This document shows positions 15,654 through 24,613 of a stretch of 64,000 nt of DNA, piece after piece. The position numbers and the translations under genes are program-made. Each line of letters starts with the position of its first letter. Position 1 is the first letter of the stretch. The notes below the pieces were generated by a model that was given only the letters and a program-made list of their open reading frames with translations, did no database searches and had not been told where the DNA came from. Source of the DNA: DASUPK01 sp963695805 (GTDB taxonomy: Bacteria > Actinomycetota > Thermoleophilia > Solirubrobacterales > 70-9); contig CAVOHV010000010.1 in NCBI GenBank assembly GCA_963695805.1, forward strand, positions 8,985-72,984. The letters are read 5' to 3'.

Positions 15654-16735
15654 TGGTCCTCCTCACGGCCGTACTCGAGCATTCCTCCGCGCTGCAGCGC
15701 CTCGTACGAGGCGAGCCGCAGCCCCATGCGGGATCCGGCTCGGCCTGCGGCTCCACCGCCCGGTGCCAGGCCGTCGTTTCGAACCTCCATCAGGAAGGCG
15801 CCGTCGGGGCCGTCAATCGTGACCCGGACCTCGCTCGGGTCGGCGTGCTTCTCGGCGTTGCGGAGCGCTTCGTTCAGAATCGACACGGCCAGCGGCTCGA
15901 GTCGCTCCGGCACATCGACGCCGTCGCGCCAATCCACCACCAGCGGGAGGCGCTTGTACTGGCGGCCGAGCCGGTCGAGCTCGGAGCGTAGGCCGCCGTC
16001 GGCGAGCTCCATCAGCGAGCTCCCGGCCGAGCCGATCAGGGCCTCGCGGAGGTCGCCCAGGGCGGCCTCGATCTCGGCGGCGCAACGCTCGCGGTCCTCG
16101 GCGGCCAGCGGGCGGTCCGAGCCGAGCGCCAGCGAGACTCCGAAGAGGCGCTGCGTGACGCGCTCGTGGACCTCGCGGGCGAGGTCGATCCGCTCGGAGA
16201 GGCGGCGGCCGCGCTCCAGCTGTCGGGTCAGCTCGCGCACGTGGCTGGCCAGGGCGGCGGTCCTGCCGAGGGCGTACATGGTGGAGCGCTCATACGAGGT
16301 GGTGGCGAAGGGCTGGCCGTCGCGGTCCGCGAAGATCACGCCCAGCCAGCGACCGGCGGCCGCTACCGGGGTGCAGGTGAGCTTGACGATCCCCGGCAGG
16401 GTCGAGTACCGCGCCGGGACGTCGTGCTCGAGGTCGGTGGTCTCGACGACCCTGTCCTCGGACAGAGCGCGCTGGGCGATCGGGGTCTCCTCGAGGGTGC
16501 CGTAGCCGTGCTGGATGAACTCGCGGTAGACGCCGTGGCTACCGGCCGGCAGCACCATCCTGCGCTCGGCGTCATAGAGGAAGAGGACCGCGCGCTCCAT
16601 CGAGGTCTGGAGGCAGACGGCCTCGCAGATCCGATCGTAGAAATCGTCGAGGCCGCGCTCCTCCTCGAGCTCGAAGAGAAGGCGCACGACCACGTCCAGG
16701 GCCTCTGAGCTGAGCGACTCTTCCTTGGTCGTCAT
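15620..16735 (-). CDS. GAF-domain sensor histidine kinase (NarL-partner type)
   Basis: The protein has 371 aa and no membrane segment. The GAF domain spans about residues 20-165 (SMERAVLFLYD, CTPVAAAGRWLGVIFAD). The dimerisation/phospho-acceptor helix has His190 in REVHERVTQRLFG, followed by an HATPase region (ALRNAEKHADPSEV, then a degenerate glycine box GSRMGLRLASY). Cytoplasmic sensing of a small molecule, gas or redox state is inferred from GAF. Partner regulator overlaps its 3' end. Confidence 0.9.
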   Translation of the reverse strand: MTTKEESLSSEALDVVVRLLFELEEERGLDDFYDRICEAVCLQTSMERAVLFLYDAERRMVLPAGSHGVYREFIQHGYGTLEETPIAQRALSEDRVVETTDLEHDVPARYSTLPGIVKLTCTPVAAAGRWLGVIFADRDGQPFATTSYERSTMYALGRTAALASHVRELTRQLERGRRLSERIDLAREVHERVTQRLFGVSLALGSDRPLAAEDRERCAAEIEAALGDLREALIGSAGSSLMELADGGLRSELDRLGRQYKRLPLVVDWRDGVDVPERLEPLAVSILNEALRNAEKHADPSEVRVTIDGPDGAFLMEVRNDGLAPGGGAAGRAGSRMGLRLASYEALQRGGMLEYGREEDQWRVRLVLPSS

Positions 16736-16767
16736 GCCTCGGGGTTAGCCCCGCAGCGCTCCTTCGG

Positions 16768-18342
16768 TTACTTGACCTGCTGGCGCTCCGCCTCGCGGAG
16801 CTCGATCCGGCGGATCTTGCCGGTCAGTGTCTTCGGCAGCTCGTCGACGAACTCAACCCGGCGAGGATAGGCGTAGGCCGAGAGATTTCCCCTCACGAAC
16901 CCCTTGATCTCGTCCGCCAGCTCATCGGAGGGCTGTTGGCCCTCCGCCAGGACGATGAAGGCCTTGACGACGTGGCCGCGGCGCTCGTCGGGCGCGGCGA
17001 CCGCGGCGGCCTCCCGGACCGCCGGATGCTCGATACAGGCCGACTCGACCTCGAACGGGCCGATCCGGTAGCCGGCCGAGATGATCACGTCGTCGGCGCG
17101 CCCGGCGTACCAGAAGTAGCCGTCCTCATCGGTCTCCGCGGCGTCCTTGGTGTGGAACCACTCACCTTCGAAATCCTCGCGGGTGGCCTCCGGGTTCTCC
17201 CAGTAGGAGAGCGGATAGTGCGGGTTGGACCTCGCGCGCAGGCAGATCTCGCCGCGCTCGCCCTGGCCGACCGGGTTCTCGTCCTCGTCGAGGATCAGGA
17301 CGTCCCAGCCCGGCATCGGCTTGCCCATCGACCCCTCCCGGACCTCCATAAAGGGGAAGTTGCCGCAGAGCGGATAGGACTCGCTGAGACCGTAGAAGTC
17401 GAGCACGGTGAGGCCGTACTGATCGCGGAACCAGCGGATCGCCTCGGGGTTGAGCGGCTCCCCGGCCGAGCAGACCCGCCGGAACTTCTGCGGATAGCGC
17501 TCGCCGGCGTCCTCGATCGACATCATCGAGCGCATCGCGGTAGGGGTCGTGAACACGTTGGTCACCCCGTGCGTCGAGAGGACCCCGAGCTGCTCGTGCG
17601 GATCGAAGCCGCCCTCGCGCGCATAGACGAACTGGACGGCGCCGTAGCGCCAGGGCCCGATCAGGGGGCAGATGCCGGCCGCCCAGGCCCACTCGCCCAT
17701 CCCGTGGAAGAGCTCGCCCTCCTGAATGTCATGGCAGTAGACGAACTCCTCGTGGGCGAGGATGTAACGGTGGGCATGGAGGATGCCCTTCGCCAGGCCC
17801 GTCGTCCCGGACGTGTAGTAGAGCTGGGCCGGGTCCTCGGCCGACGTGTCGACGGTCTCGAATCGGTCGTCCTGTCCGGCGAGCAATCCAGCGTCGAGGA
17901 CGATCACCTCGTCGACCAGGTCCCCCGGCATGCGACCCGCGTTGTCAGCGTCCGTGACGATCACCCTCGGCCGGGAGTCCCGAATCCGGTGCTCGATCCC
18001 ATCGTCCCCGTAGAGCACCGACAGCGAGAGCAGGATCGCGCCGAGCTTCCAGGTGCCGAGGAACATCGCCGCGGTCTCGGGCGAGGCCGGGGCGCAGACG
18101 GCCACCCGGTCCCCGCGCTCGACCCCTCGTGAGGCCAGCAGGTTGGCGGCGCGGTTCGCGAGCGCCCGCTGCTCCGCCCAGCTCACCTCCCGCTGGTTGC
18201 CGCGGAAGTCCTCGAAGACCATCGCCGTGCGGTCGCCGGGCTGGCGATCGCAGACGTCGGCCGCGATGTTGTAGCGCTCTGGCACCTGCCAGCGGTGCTG
18301 ATCACGGGCCTTCTCGTACGTGAGGGAATCTGTCGCGCTCAT
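16768..18342 (-). CDS. Acyl-CoA synthetase (AMP-forming)
   Basis: The protein has 524 aa. The start is ATG 18342, 6 nt after a strong GGAGGAG; two in-frame ATGs lie upstream. The adenylation motif YTSGTTGLAKG binds ATP, DFYGLSESYP is the A5-type motif, and YAGRADDVIISAGYRIGPFE is the hinge (A8). LPKTLTGKIRR has the catalytic Lys near the C-terminus. It activates a carboxylate to its CoA thioester; medium-chain or acetyl-like acids are equally possible. Cytoplasmic. Confidence 0.92.
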   Translation of the reverse strand: MSATDSLTYEKARDQHRWQVPERYNIAADVCDRQPGDRTAMVFEDFRGNQREVSWAEQRALANRAANLLASRGVERGDRVAVCAPASPETAAMFLGTWKLGAILLSLSVLYGDDGIEHRIRDSRPRVIVTDADNAGRMPGDLVDEVIVLDAGLLAGQDDRFETVDTSAEDPAQLYYTSGTTGLAKGILHAHRYILAHEEFVYCHDIQEGELFHGMGEWAWAAGICPLIGPWRYGAVQFVYAREGGFDPHEQLGVLSTHGVTNVFTTPTAMRSMMSIEDAGERYPQKFRRVCSAGEPLNPEAIRWFRDQYGLTVLDFYGLSESYPLCGNFPFMEVREGSMGKPMPGWDVLILDEDENPVGQGERGEICLRARSNPHYPLSYWENPEATREDFEGEWFHTKDAAETDEDGYFWYAGRADDVIISAGYRIGPFEVESACIEHPAVREAAAVAAPDERRGHVVKAFIVLAEGQQPSDELADEIKGFVRGNLSAYAYPRRVEFVDELPKTLTGKIRRIELREAERQQVK

Positions 18343-18735
18343 CTCCATCTCCTCCGTGGTGCGCCCGGACATCATCCCGCTTTCGAAACGGTGCCTGATC
18401 TAGCCGAACGGTCGTCCGGGGGAAACCCCGACTCGGGTTGGGTGGTTTGCGGTAGCCGGAAGTGGGGTTTTGCCCTCTGGCGGCCGTCCGAAGCATCCGA
18501 GAAGGTGAGAAGTGCAAGACAGCGAAGAGATAGATCGGATGCCACCGAACTCAACTCAGAATCTGAACGCCAGGCTCTCGCTGAGGGAGGTCGGCCAGCA
18601 GCGCGCAGGTGGACCCGCCCCGAGCTTCGCACCTCCCCCCATTCACAGCTCTGCGCCACGGAACAAGATCGTCGGCGGCCCGAGCCACTACCGCGGCGGC
18701 TACCACCTGAACATCTGAGCTCATCAGGCGCAAGG
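18343..18735. other. Intergenic region with one doubtful small ORF
   Basis: This is a 393-bp divergent region between the acyl-CoA ligase and the serine hydrolase. An ORF at 18512-18718 (+, GTG start, 68 aa, Pro/Ser/Asn-rich, ending GGYHLNI) has moderate GC3 and a purine-rich upstream but no recognisable domain; I give it about one chance in four of being real. No repeat, tRNA or clear operator is seen. Confidence 0.4.
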
Positions 18736-19536
18736 ATGCGCCCGATGGGATTCCGCCTGACCTGCCTCGCCCTCTGCGCGCTCGCTGCGACCACGGCCTC
18801 CTCCTCCGCGGCCGTCGCGGCGAAGCCTGGGGCGAAGCAACATCCGTTCCCGTGGCACAAGCGAGTCCAGGATGCAACCCGGTTCCTCTCCACTCGCGCC
18901 GGCGCAGCCTCCTTCGCGGTCGTCGACGAGCACGGTCGGATCCATGGTCACCGGCGCGGAGTGCAGTACTCGTCGGCCAGCCTGGTCAAGGCGATGCTGC
19001 TCGTTGCCTACCTGGACCGCGGGGAGGTGCGGCGGCGCGACCTGCGCGGCAGTGAGCGGCGGCTACTCGGCCCGATGGTCCGGGTCTCCGACAACGACGC
19101 GGCGAGCGCGATCTACCAGCGGGTCGGCATCGACGGGCTGAACCGGCTCGCCCGCCGGGCGGGGATGCGGCAGTTCGCCGCCAACCCGGTCTGGGGCGGC
19201 TGCCAGGTGACGGCGCGCGACCAGGCCCGTTTCTTCCTTCGCATCCGGGCCCTGCTGCCGAAGCGACACCGCAAATACGCGCTCAGCCTGCTGCGCCGGA
19301 TCGTCTCCTATGAGCGCTGGGGGATCCCGCCGGCCACCCCCACCGGCTGGGTTCCCTACTTCAAGGGCGGCTGGTTCCAGGACGACGACGGCTGGCGAGT
19401 CCACCAGGCCGCCCTGCTGCGAGATGGGGGCCGCCGGATCGCGATCGCCGTTCTCACCCGGGGCAGCCCGAGCCTCGAATACGGAGTCGCCACGATCACC
19501 GGGGTGACGTCGCGGCTCCTACACGGATATCGCTAG
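18736..19536 (+). CDS. Secreted serine hydrolase of the class A beta-lactamase/PBP fold
   Basis: The protein has 266 aa. A signal peptide (residues 1-29) is followed by the three active-site motifs of the superfamily: Ser82-x-x-Lys85 (SLVK), Ser118-Asp119-Asn120 (SDN) and a KGG at 210-212 in place of the KTG box. It is shorter than typical class A enzymes, and the Omega-loop Glu166 motif is not evident, so a D,D-peptidase or other wall hydrolase role seems at least as likely as beta-lactam hydrolysis. ATG 18736 follows an AAGG. Convergent with the OmpR-family regulator, 3 nt apart. Confidence 0.78.
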   Translation: MRPMGFRLTCLALCALAATTASSSAAVAAKPGAKQHPFPWHKRVQDATRFLSTRAGAASFAVVDEHGRIHGHRRGVQYSSASLVKAMLLVAYLDRGEVRRRDLRGSERRLLGPMVRVSDNDAASAIYQRVGIDGLNRLARRAGMRQFAANPVWGGCQVTARDQARFFLRIRALLPKRHRKYALSLLRRIVSYERWGIPPATPTGWVPYFKGGWFQDDDGWRVHQAALLRDGGRRIAIAVLTRGSPSLEYGVATITGVTSRLLHGYR

Positions 19537-19539
19537 TCG

Positions 19540-20256
19540 CTAGCTCGTGTCCTCGGCGAAGCGGTAGCCCAGTCGGCGCACCGTGAGTACGAGCTCGGGG
19601 TTCTGCGGGTCGCGTTCGACCTTCTGGCGCAGGTTGGAGATGTGGACGTCGCAGGCGCGAACGTCGCCGCGGAACTCGGTCTGCCACAGCTCCTCCATGA
19701 TCTCCTTGCGCGAAAAGACCTGGCCCGGGCTACCGGCGAGCAGCCGCAGGACCTGGAACTCGGAGCGGGTCAGGTTGGTCGGCTCGCCTCGAATGGTGAC
19801 GAGGTGGCGCGCCAGGTCGATGGACACCGGCCCGGCGCTGATCTCGGCGGCCTCCTTCCCGTCTGACCGGTCGAGCTCGCGGCGACGCAGTTGCGCACGC
19901 ACCCGGCCGAGCAGCTCGCGGACCGAGAAGGGCTTGGTGACGTAGTCGTCGGCACCGACCTCGAGGCCGACCACCTTGTCGACCTCAGCGTCCTTTGCGG
20001 TCAGCAGGATGATCGGCACCGGGCTGTAGGCGCGGACCTCCCGACAGAGATCGAGGCCGCTCTTGCCCGGCATCATGATGTCGAGGATCAGCAGGTCGAA
20101 GGCGTCGTCTGAGATCTGCCCCTCGGCCTCCTCCCCGTTGGCCGCCATTGTCACCTCGAAGCCCTCCTGCTCGAGCGCATAGCCGACCGACTCGCGGACG
20201 GAGGGCTCATCGTCCACGACGAGGATGCGGTTCGCTGCGGGGGGCGTCGGGTTCAT
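19540..20256 (-). CDS. OmpR/PhoB-family response regulator
   Basis: The protein has 238 aa. The receiver has VVDDEPSV (13-20), phospho-acceptor Asp59 (LLILDIMMPG) and KPF. The winged-helix DNA-binding domain (LTRSEFQVLRLLAGSPGQV, DVHISNLRQK, VRRLGYRF) follows. Its ATG overlaps the stop of the kinase gene (ATGA), so kinase and regulator are co-translated. Signal and regulon unknown. Confidence 0.95.
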   Translation of the reverse strand: MNPTPPAANRILVVDDEPSVRESVGYALEQEGFEVTMAANGEEAEGQISDDAFDLLILDIMMPGKSGLDLCREVRAYSPVPIILLTAKDAEVDKVVGLEVGADDYVTKPFSVRELLGRVRAQLRRRELDRSDGKEAAEISAGPVSIDLARHLVTIRGEPTNLTRSEFQVLRLLAGSPGQVFSRKEIMEELWQTEFRGDVRACDVHISNLRQKVERDPQNPELVLTVRRLGYRFAEDTS

Positions 20257-21974
20257 GCGACCGGTGTTGGGGTCGGCTTGGCGGCGCGCAGACGGACCCA
20301 GAAGGTGCTGCCCTTCCCGGGCTCGGACCGCAGCCCGATCCGGCCGCCCATCACGTTGACCATGCGCTTGGCGATCGACAGACCGAGGCCGAAGCCCTCG
20401 CCCTCGAGCATGCCAGAGCCTCGGTAGAAGCGGTCGAAGACCCGATCCTGTTCATCTGGGGGGATTCCTTTCCCGGTGTCCCGTACCTCGATCGTCACGC
20501 TGTTCTGCGCCCCGCGCGAGGCGCGAAGGGTAACCGTGCCCGGCGCGGGGGTGTACGCGCACGCGTTGCTGAGCAGGCCGATCATCACCTGTCTCAGGAG
20601 CACGGGATCTCCTTCGGCGACGAGGTCGGGCTCGACCTCGTTCACGAACCCGACGCCCTCGGGCGTCTCGACAGCCTCCAGAGCCTCCTCTGCCGCGACC
20701 GTCACGTCGACGACCTGCACGGTGTCGTGTGCCCCCGCCGCCTCCGCCCGGGCCAGGGTGAGCAGCGACTGGGTGAGCCTCGTCATCCGCTCCGCGTCGT
20801 GCGCCAGGCGGGCCAGGAACCGGTCGCGGGCCTCGGGGTCGTCCTTGGCTCCGGCTTGCAGCACCTCGATCCCGCTCATGATCCCGGCGAGGGGATTGCG
20901 CAGCTCGTGCGCCGCGTTGGAGACGAACTCGGCCTCGGCCTGCTCGCGCTTGAGCTCCTCGGTGCGATCGCGGACCACCACGAGCACGGCGTGCTCGGCC
21001 GGGACCTGCCTGGCCTGCACGCCGTAGAGCCGCCCGTCGATCGAGAGCACCGGGATCTCGTCAGCGCCGTGCTCGGCGGCACGGCGGAGCGATGGCGTCA
21101 GCGCCGGCGCGGGCCGGCCGTCGTGGACCAGGCGGCTGCCGGCCGGGTTGGTGAAGCGCACCGTGCCGTCCTCGCCGGCCACGATCACCGCCTCGGTGAG
21201 GCCGTCGAAGACCGCCGAGAGGCGGTCGCGCTCGGTGGCGAGCATGTCGAACGTCTTGCGGAGCTCCCGGCGCATCGTGTCGAGCGAGCGGGTGAGGTCG
21301 CCGATCTCGTCGCCTCCCCCGGGCGCCAGCGGTGCCTCGAAGTCTCCGGCGGCCATCTGCTCCGCCGAGCGCGCCAGGCGCCGGATGCGGATCGCGATCA
21401 GGGAGGACGCCAGGAAGCCGACCAGGACGCCGATCACGATCGCGATCATCAGCGCGCGGAGCCGATCCCCGCGGAGCTCGTCGAAGGCATGGGTCAGGGC
21501 GGGGGGCGGCTCGGCGCGAACGATCACCGTCCCACTGACCGGCACCTTGCCGCTGCCGAAGATCGGGGCGGCGGCCACGGTGACGTTGTCCGGCAGCATC
21601 GCGTTGTAGCGGCGGCCATCGAGCGCGACGCGAAAGGCCTCCGGCCTCTGCTGCAAGGCGTCGAGCCCTGCAAAGTTCTGGCCCGGTGCAAAGGGGCGGC
21701 CGTGGCGGTTCAGCGCCCAGGCCTTGAACGTCGTGGTGTCGGCCATGGTCAGCACGTTGGCCGCGTGGAACTTGTCAGAGCGCCCGAGGTCGTCGGCCAG
21801 GCTGGCCGTCTTGCCGACCGCCAGGTCCGCGGACTCGCTCTGCAGGGTGCGGCCGGAGGAGTCGTCGACGAAGACGTAGACCGATGCGGCGGTGATCAGG
21901 CTGACGAGCGCGAAGGCAGTGCCGAGCCAGAGCCGCATCGGAATCCGGCGGCGTCTCTCCCCACCCCTCTTCAT
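20253..21974 (-). CDS. Membrane sensor histidine kinase (HAMP-PAS-HisKA-HATPase)
   Basis: The protein has 573 aa. Transmembrane helices at about 15-35 and 173-195 flank a ~135-residue extracytoplasmic sensor domain. HAMP is at about 195-245 (GDEIGDLTRSLDTMRREL) and a PAS-like domain at 250-340. HisKA has His356 in SNAAHELRNPL, and the ATPase has RQVMIGLLSNACAYTP (N box), DTGKGIPP and GFGLGLSI. It signals to the regulator whose ATG overlaps its stop. The ligand cannot be guessed. Confidence 0.94.
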   Translation of the reverse strand: MKRGGERRRRIPMRLWLGTAFALVSLITAASVYVFVDDSSGRTLQSESADLAVGKTASLADDLGRSDKFHAANVLTMADTTTFKAWALNRHGRPFAPGQNFAGLDALQQRPEAFRVALDGRRYNAMLPDNVTVAAAPIFGSGKVPVSGTVIVRAEPPPALTHAFDELRGDRLRALMIAIVIGVLVGFLASSLIAIRIRRLARSAEQMAAGDFEAPLAPGGGDEIGDLTRSLDTMRRELRKTFDMLATERDRLSAVFDGLTEAVIVAGEDGTVRFTNPAGSRLVHDGRPAPALTPSLRRAAEHGADEIPVLSIDGRLYGVQARQVPAEHAVLVVVRDRTEELKREQAEAEFVSNAAHELRNPLAGIMSGIEVLQAGAKDDPEARDRFLARLAHDAERMTRLTQSLLTLARAEAAGAHDTVQVVDVTVAAEEALEAVETPEGVGFVNEVEPDLVAEGDPVLLRQVMIGLLSNACAYTPAPGTVTLRASRGAQNSVTIEVRDTGKGIPPDEQDRVFDRFYRGSGMLEGEGFGLGLSIAKRMVNVMGGRIGLRSEPGKGSTFWVRLRAAKPTPTPVA

Positions 21975-22043
21975 GAAACGGGTTGCCCCTGGGGGCGCAC
22001 CCTCGGATCTAGAGCCATCGTGGAGAAGATTGTTACCGCTTGC

Positions 22044-23183
22044 TCACACTTCCGGTGCAAGCGCCGCGCTCAGCCGCAACCAGAGGGCCTCGAGGGCGAG
22101 CTCCTCGGAGACGTTGACCCGCAGGCGGCGGCGGGTGTCCAGTACCCACTCGACGGCCGCCCGGGCGTTGGCCGGGTCTAGGCCGTCGGCGTCCTCGGCA
22201 AGCTGCTCGAGCCGGTCCGTGTTCAGAACGACATCGTCTGCGCCTGAGGAGATCGCCGCCAGGTCGCGGTACCAGGCGCAGCAGAGGCCGAGGCCGAGGT
22301 CGAGTGTCTGGGTGCGGGCCCGCCGCTCGGTGCGCCGCATCTGGTCGATCGCCTCCCGCGTGAGCTTCCCCTTGCGGCCGCGGCGGGCGGTGACCTCAGC
22401 TTCCTCGAGCAGCCGGCTCTCCTCCTCCGCCCCTGCTCGCTCCCCGGCCTCGCTGGCCGCCGCGAGCAGGCCGCGCCAAGGCTCGGGCGCGCCGGAGCCG
22501 GACCGTGGGGCCCGAGCCGCCTCTTCGGCGATGGCACGCAGCGCCGCGCCGCGCTCGTCGGCGAGGAGCCGGGCGAGCTCGACGTCGCCGCCGCTCAGGC
22601 GGGCGGCGGCGTCCGCATCGGCACCCTCGCCGAGCGCCTCGAGGACCGCGTCGGGTGCCAGCGGCCCGAACTCGATCGGCGCGCAGCGGGAGAGGATCGT
22701 CTCGGCGAGCTGCTCCGGCTCAGAGCAGATCAGGATCAGGTGTGCGAAGGGCGCCGGCTCTTCGAGTGTCTTGAGAAGAGCGTTCTGGCTTTCGTCGCGC
22801 AGGTCCTCTGCCTCCTCGATGACGAACACGCGGCGCGTTCCCTCCGCCGGGCTGAGGCTGGCGGCGCGGATCACCTGTTCGCGGACGTCCTCGACCAGGT
22901 GCTGGGCGCCCGGGGGGCGAAGCCAGACCAGGTCGGGATGCGGCGACGGATCGAGCAGCGCACGGCGGCGCGAGTCATCCGGATCCGAGGCACCTTCGGC
23001 GAGCAGCTCGGCGGCGAACGCCCGCGCCGCCGCGGCCTTGCCAGAACCGCGCGGCCCCCGGAAGAGGTAGGCGTGGCCGGGCGCCCCCAGGGCGGCGGCC
23101 AACGCGAAGGCGGCCCGTGGCTGATGGCGGGTCGCCTCGGCGAGGGCCTCGGGCATCGCCGAACTGTTGGCAGCGGCCTCCAT
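22044..23183 (-). CDS. holB: DNA polymerase III delta' subunit
   Basis: The protein has 379 aa. It is an AAA+ clamp-loader fold with FRGPRGSGKAAAARAF (P-loop), the VFVIEEAEDLRDESQNALLK segment (Walker B region with degenerate acid) and LEEPAPFAHLIL, where other loader subunits also have LEEP. SRC (SRCAPIEFGPL) is the conserved arginine-finger loop. It helps load the beta clamp. The ATG overlaps the tmk stop by one base (TAATG), the usual tmk-holB pairing. Confidence 0.88.
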   Translation of the reverse strand: MEAAANSSAMPEALAEATRHQPRAAFALAAALGAPGHAYLFRGPRGSGKAAAARAFAAELLAEGASDPDDSRRRALLDPSPHPDLVWLRPPGAQHLVEDVREQVIRAASLSPAEGTRRVFVIEEAEDLRDESQNALLKTLEEPAPFAHLILICSEPEQLAETILSRCAPIEFGPLAPDAVLEALGEGADADAAARLSGGDVELARLLADERGAALRAIAEEAARAPRSGSGAPEPWRGLLAAASEAGERAGAEEESRLLEEAEVTARRGRKGKLTREAIDQMRRTERRARTQTLDLGLGLCCAWYRDLAAISSGADDVVLNTDRLEQLAEDADGLDPANARAAVEWVLDTRRRLRVNVSEELALEALWLRLSAALAPEV

Positions 23184-23779
23184 TACGCGCGAACCCCCTG
23201 GACCTCGGCCAGCACCGCGGCGTGGACGGACTCGGGGTCCCCCGCGGCGTCGACGACCCGGACGCGGTCGGGATGGCGGCGGGCGACCTCGTCATAGCCC
23301 TCCGCGACCAGGCGTTGCAGCTCGATCCCTTCGCCCTCGAACCTATCGGCCTTGCGGCGCCCGATCCGTGCAGCAGCAGCCTCGGGGTCGATGCGGAGAA
23401 GGATGGTCAGGTCGGGCCAGACCCCGCCGGTCCCCAGGTCGCAGATCTCCTCGACCCGCTCCGCACCGAGCCCGCGCGCCACGCCCTGGTAGGCGACGCT
23501 CGAGTCGCTGAACCGATCGCAGACCACGTCGCGGCCCTCGTACCCAGCGGGACCGATCACCTGCGCGACCAGCTCGGCCCGTGCGGCGCAGAAGAGCAGC
23601 AGCTCGGCAAGGGCGTCCAGTTCCAGGGCCGGGTCCTTGAGCAGCGCCCGGATCCGCTCGCCGGTCTCGGTGCCGCCCGGCTCGCGCACCAGCACGACCT
23701 CGTCGCCCAGCGCCCGGGCGAGCAACCTGGCCTGGGTCGTCTTGCCCGACCCGTCGATTCCCTCCAGTGAGATGAACAT
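23183..23779 (-). CDS. tmk: Thymidylate kinase
   Basis: The protein has 198 aa, normal for the family. The P-loop is EGIDGSGKTTQA (6-17), followed by REPGGTETGERIR and the DRFSDSSVAYQG substrate segment; RKADRFE lies in the LID region. It phosphorylates dTMP to dTDP. It lies upstream of holB with a TAATG overlap. Confidence 0.95.
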   Translation of the reverse strand: MFISLEGIDGSGKTTQARLLARALGDEVVLVREPGGTETGERIRALLKDPALELDALAELLLFCAARAELVAQVIGPAGYEGRDVVCDRFSDSSVAYQGVARGLGAERVEEICDLGTGGVWPDLTILLRIDPEAAAARIGRRKADRFEGEGIELQRLVAEGYDEVARRHPDRVRVVDAAGDPESVHAAVLAEVQGVRA

Positions 23780-23824
23780 CGGCGTCCCAGGCTAGCCCTC
23801 GCTCGCGCCCGGGTGGGCGCCCCT

Positions 23825-24589
23825 TCAGCGCCGTTCGTCGCGGAACATCGCGAGCGCGTGCTCGCCCGCGGGGTGCGCGCGAAATTCCCGCACGACCGCC
23901 GCCATAGCCGCCGGCAGCTCCTGGGGTTGCGGCAGGGGCACCCCGTACTCCGGCGGCATCAGGACGGAGGCCGCCAGGGCGGAAAACGTCAGGTCGGCGG
24001 CGGTGAATCGGTCGCCGCAGAGATAGGGCCGGCCGTCGCTGAGCCGCTTTGCAACGGCGTCGAACGTCATCCGCACCTGCGCCTCGGAGTACGCCGCCGT
24101 TGCGGGAGTGATGTCGAGGTAGCGATCGATCACCCGTGTGACCGCCGGATAGGCCAGCGGCAGTGCCCGGCGCTCCCAGCCGGGGACGCCGGTACACGCG
24201 TAGGCGATCGCGAGATCGCGGCGTCCGCGCATCGCGTTGTACATCCACCTTCGTCCATTTGGTCCCAGGTTCGCGTCGAAGTCGCGTTCCAGGTCGCGAA
24301 CCTCGGCGGCGGCGTTCGGATCGTCCGGATAGAGCCGCTGACCCGGCGGCGCCTTGGCATCGGCCTCGTCGACGATCTCGGCCGAGTCGGCCAGCACGCG
24401 GTCCCCGCAGACGAGCACCGGGGCCGTCCTCCCACCCCCTGCTCGCCGCACGGCTAGCCAGTGGATGAGCTGCAGATGCGCCTGCTCTCGGTATCCGACG
24501 CCCGCGCGATCCAGCGCCCAGCGAGCCTTCTCGCAGTAATGGCTGATCGGAATCGTGATCAAGACGCACGGCTGGCCGTTGGGGCTCAT
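23825..24589 (-). CDS. Glutathione S-transferase-fold protein
   Basis: The protein has 254 aa. The N-terminal thioredoxin-like domain starts ITIPISHYCEKARWALDRAG, with the catalytic-position Ser/Tyr-Cys region, and a cis-Pro segment TAPVL. An all-helical C-terminal domain ends in YLCGDRFTAADLTFSALAA, the N-capping motif of GSTs. Most actinobacteria make mycothiol rather than glutathione, so the thiol used is uncertain. Inserted between tmk and topA on the same strand. Confidence 0.85.
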   Translation of the reverse strand: MSPNGQPCVLITIPISHYCEKARWALDRAGVGYREQAHLQLIHWLAVRRAGGGRTAPVLVCGDRVLADSAEIVDEADAKAPPGQRLYPDDPNAAAEVRDLERDFDANLGPNGRRWMYNAMRGRRDLAIAYACTGVPGWERRALPLAYPAVTRVIDRYLDITPATAAYSEAQVRMTFDAVAKRLSDGRPYLCGDRFTAADLTFSALAASVLMPPEYGVPLPQPQELPAAMAAVVREFRAHPAGEHALAMFRDERR

Positions 24590-24613
24590 AGTGCCCGCGC
24601 TCGGTCGCGCCGG

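Noticed and set aside
18512..18718. 68-aa ORF before the serine hydrolase as a firm gene
   Set aside because: Weak start, mixed codon bias in the first half and no domain; mentioned only under the intergenic entry.
20148..22181. 677-aa plus-strand ORF across the two-component genes
   Set aside because: Opposite strand encodes a clear kinase and regulator; the ORF is compositional noise.
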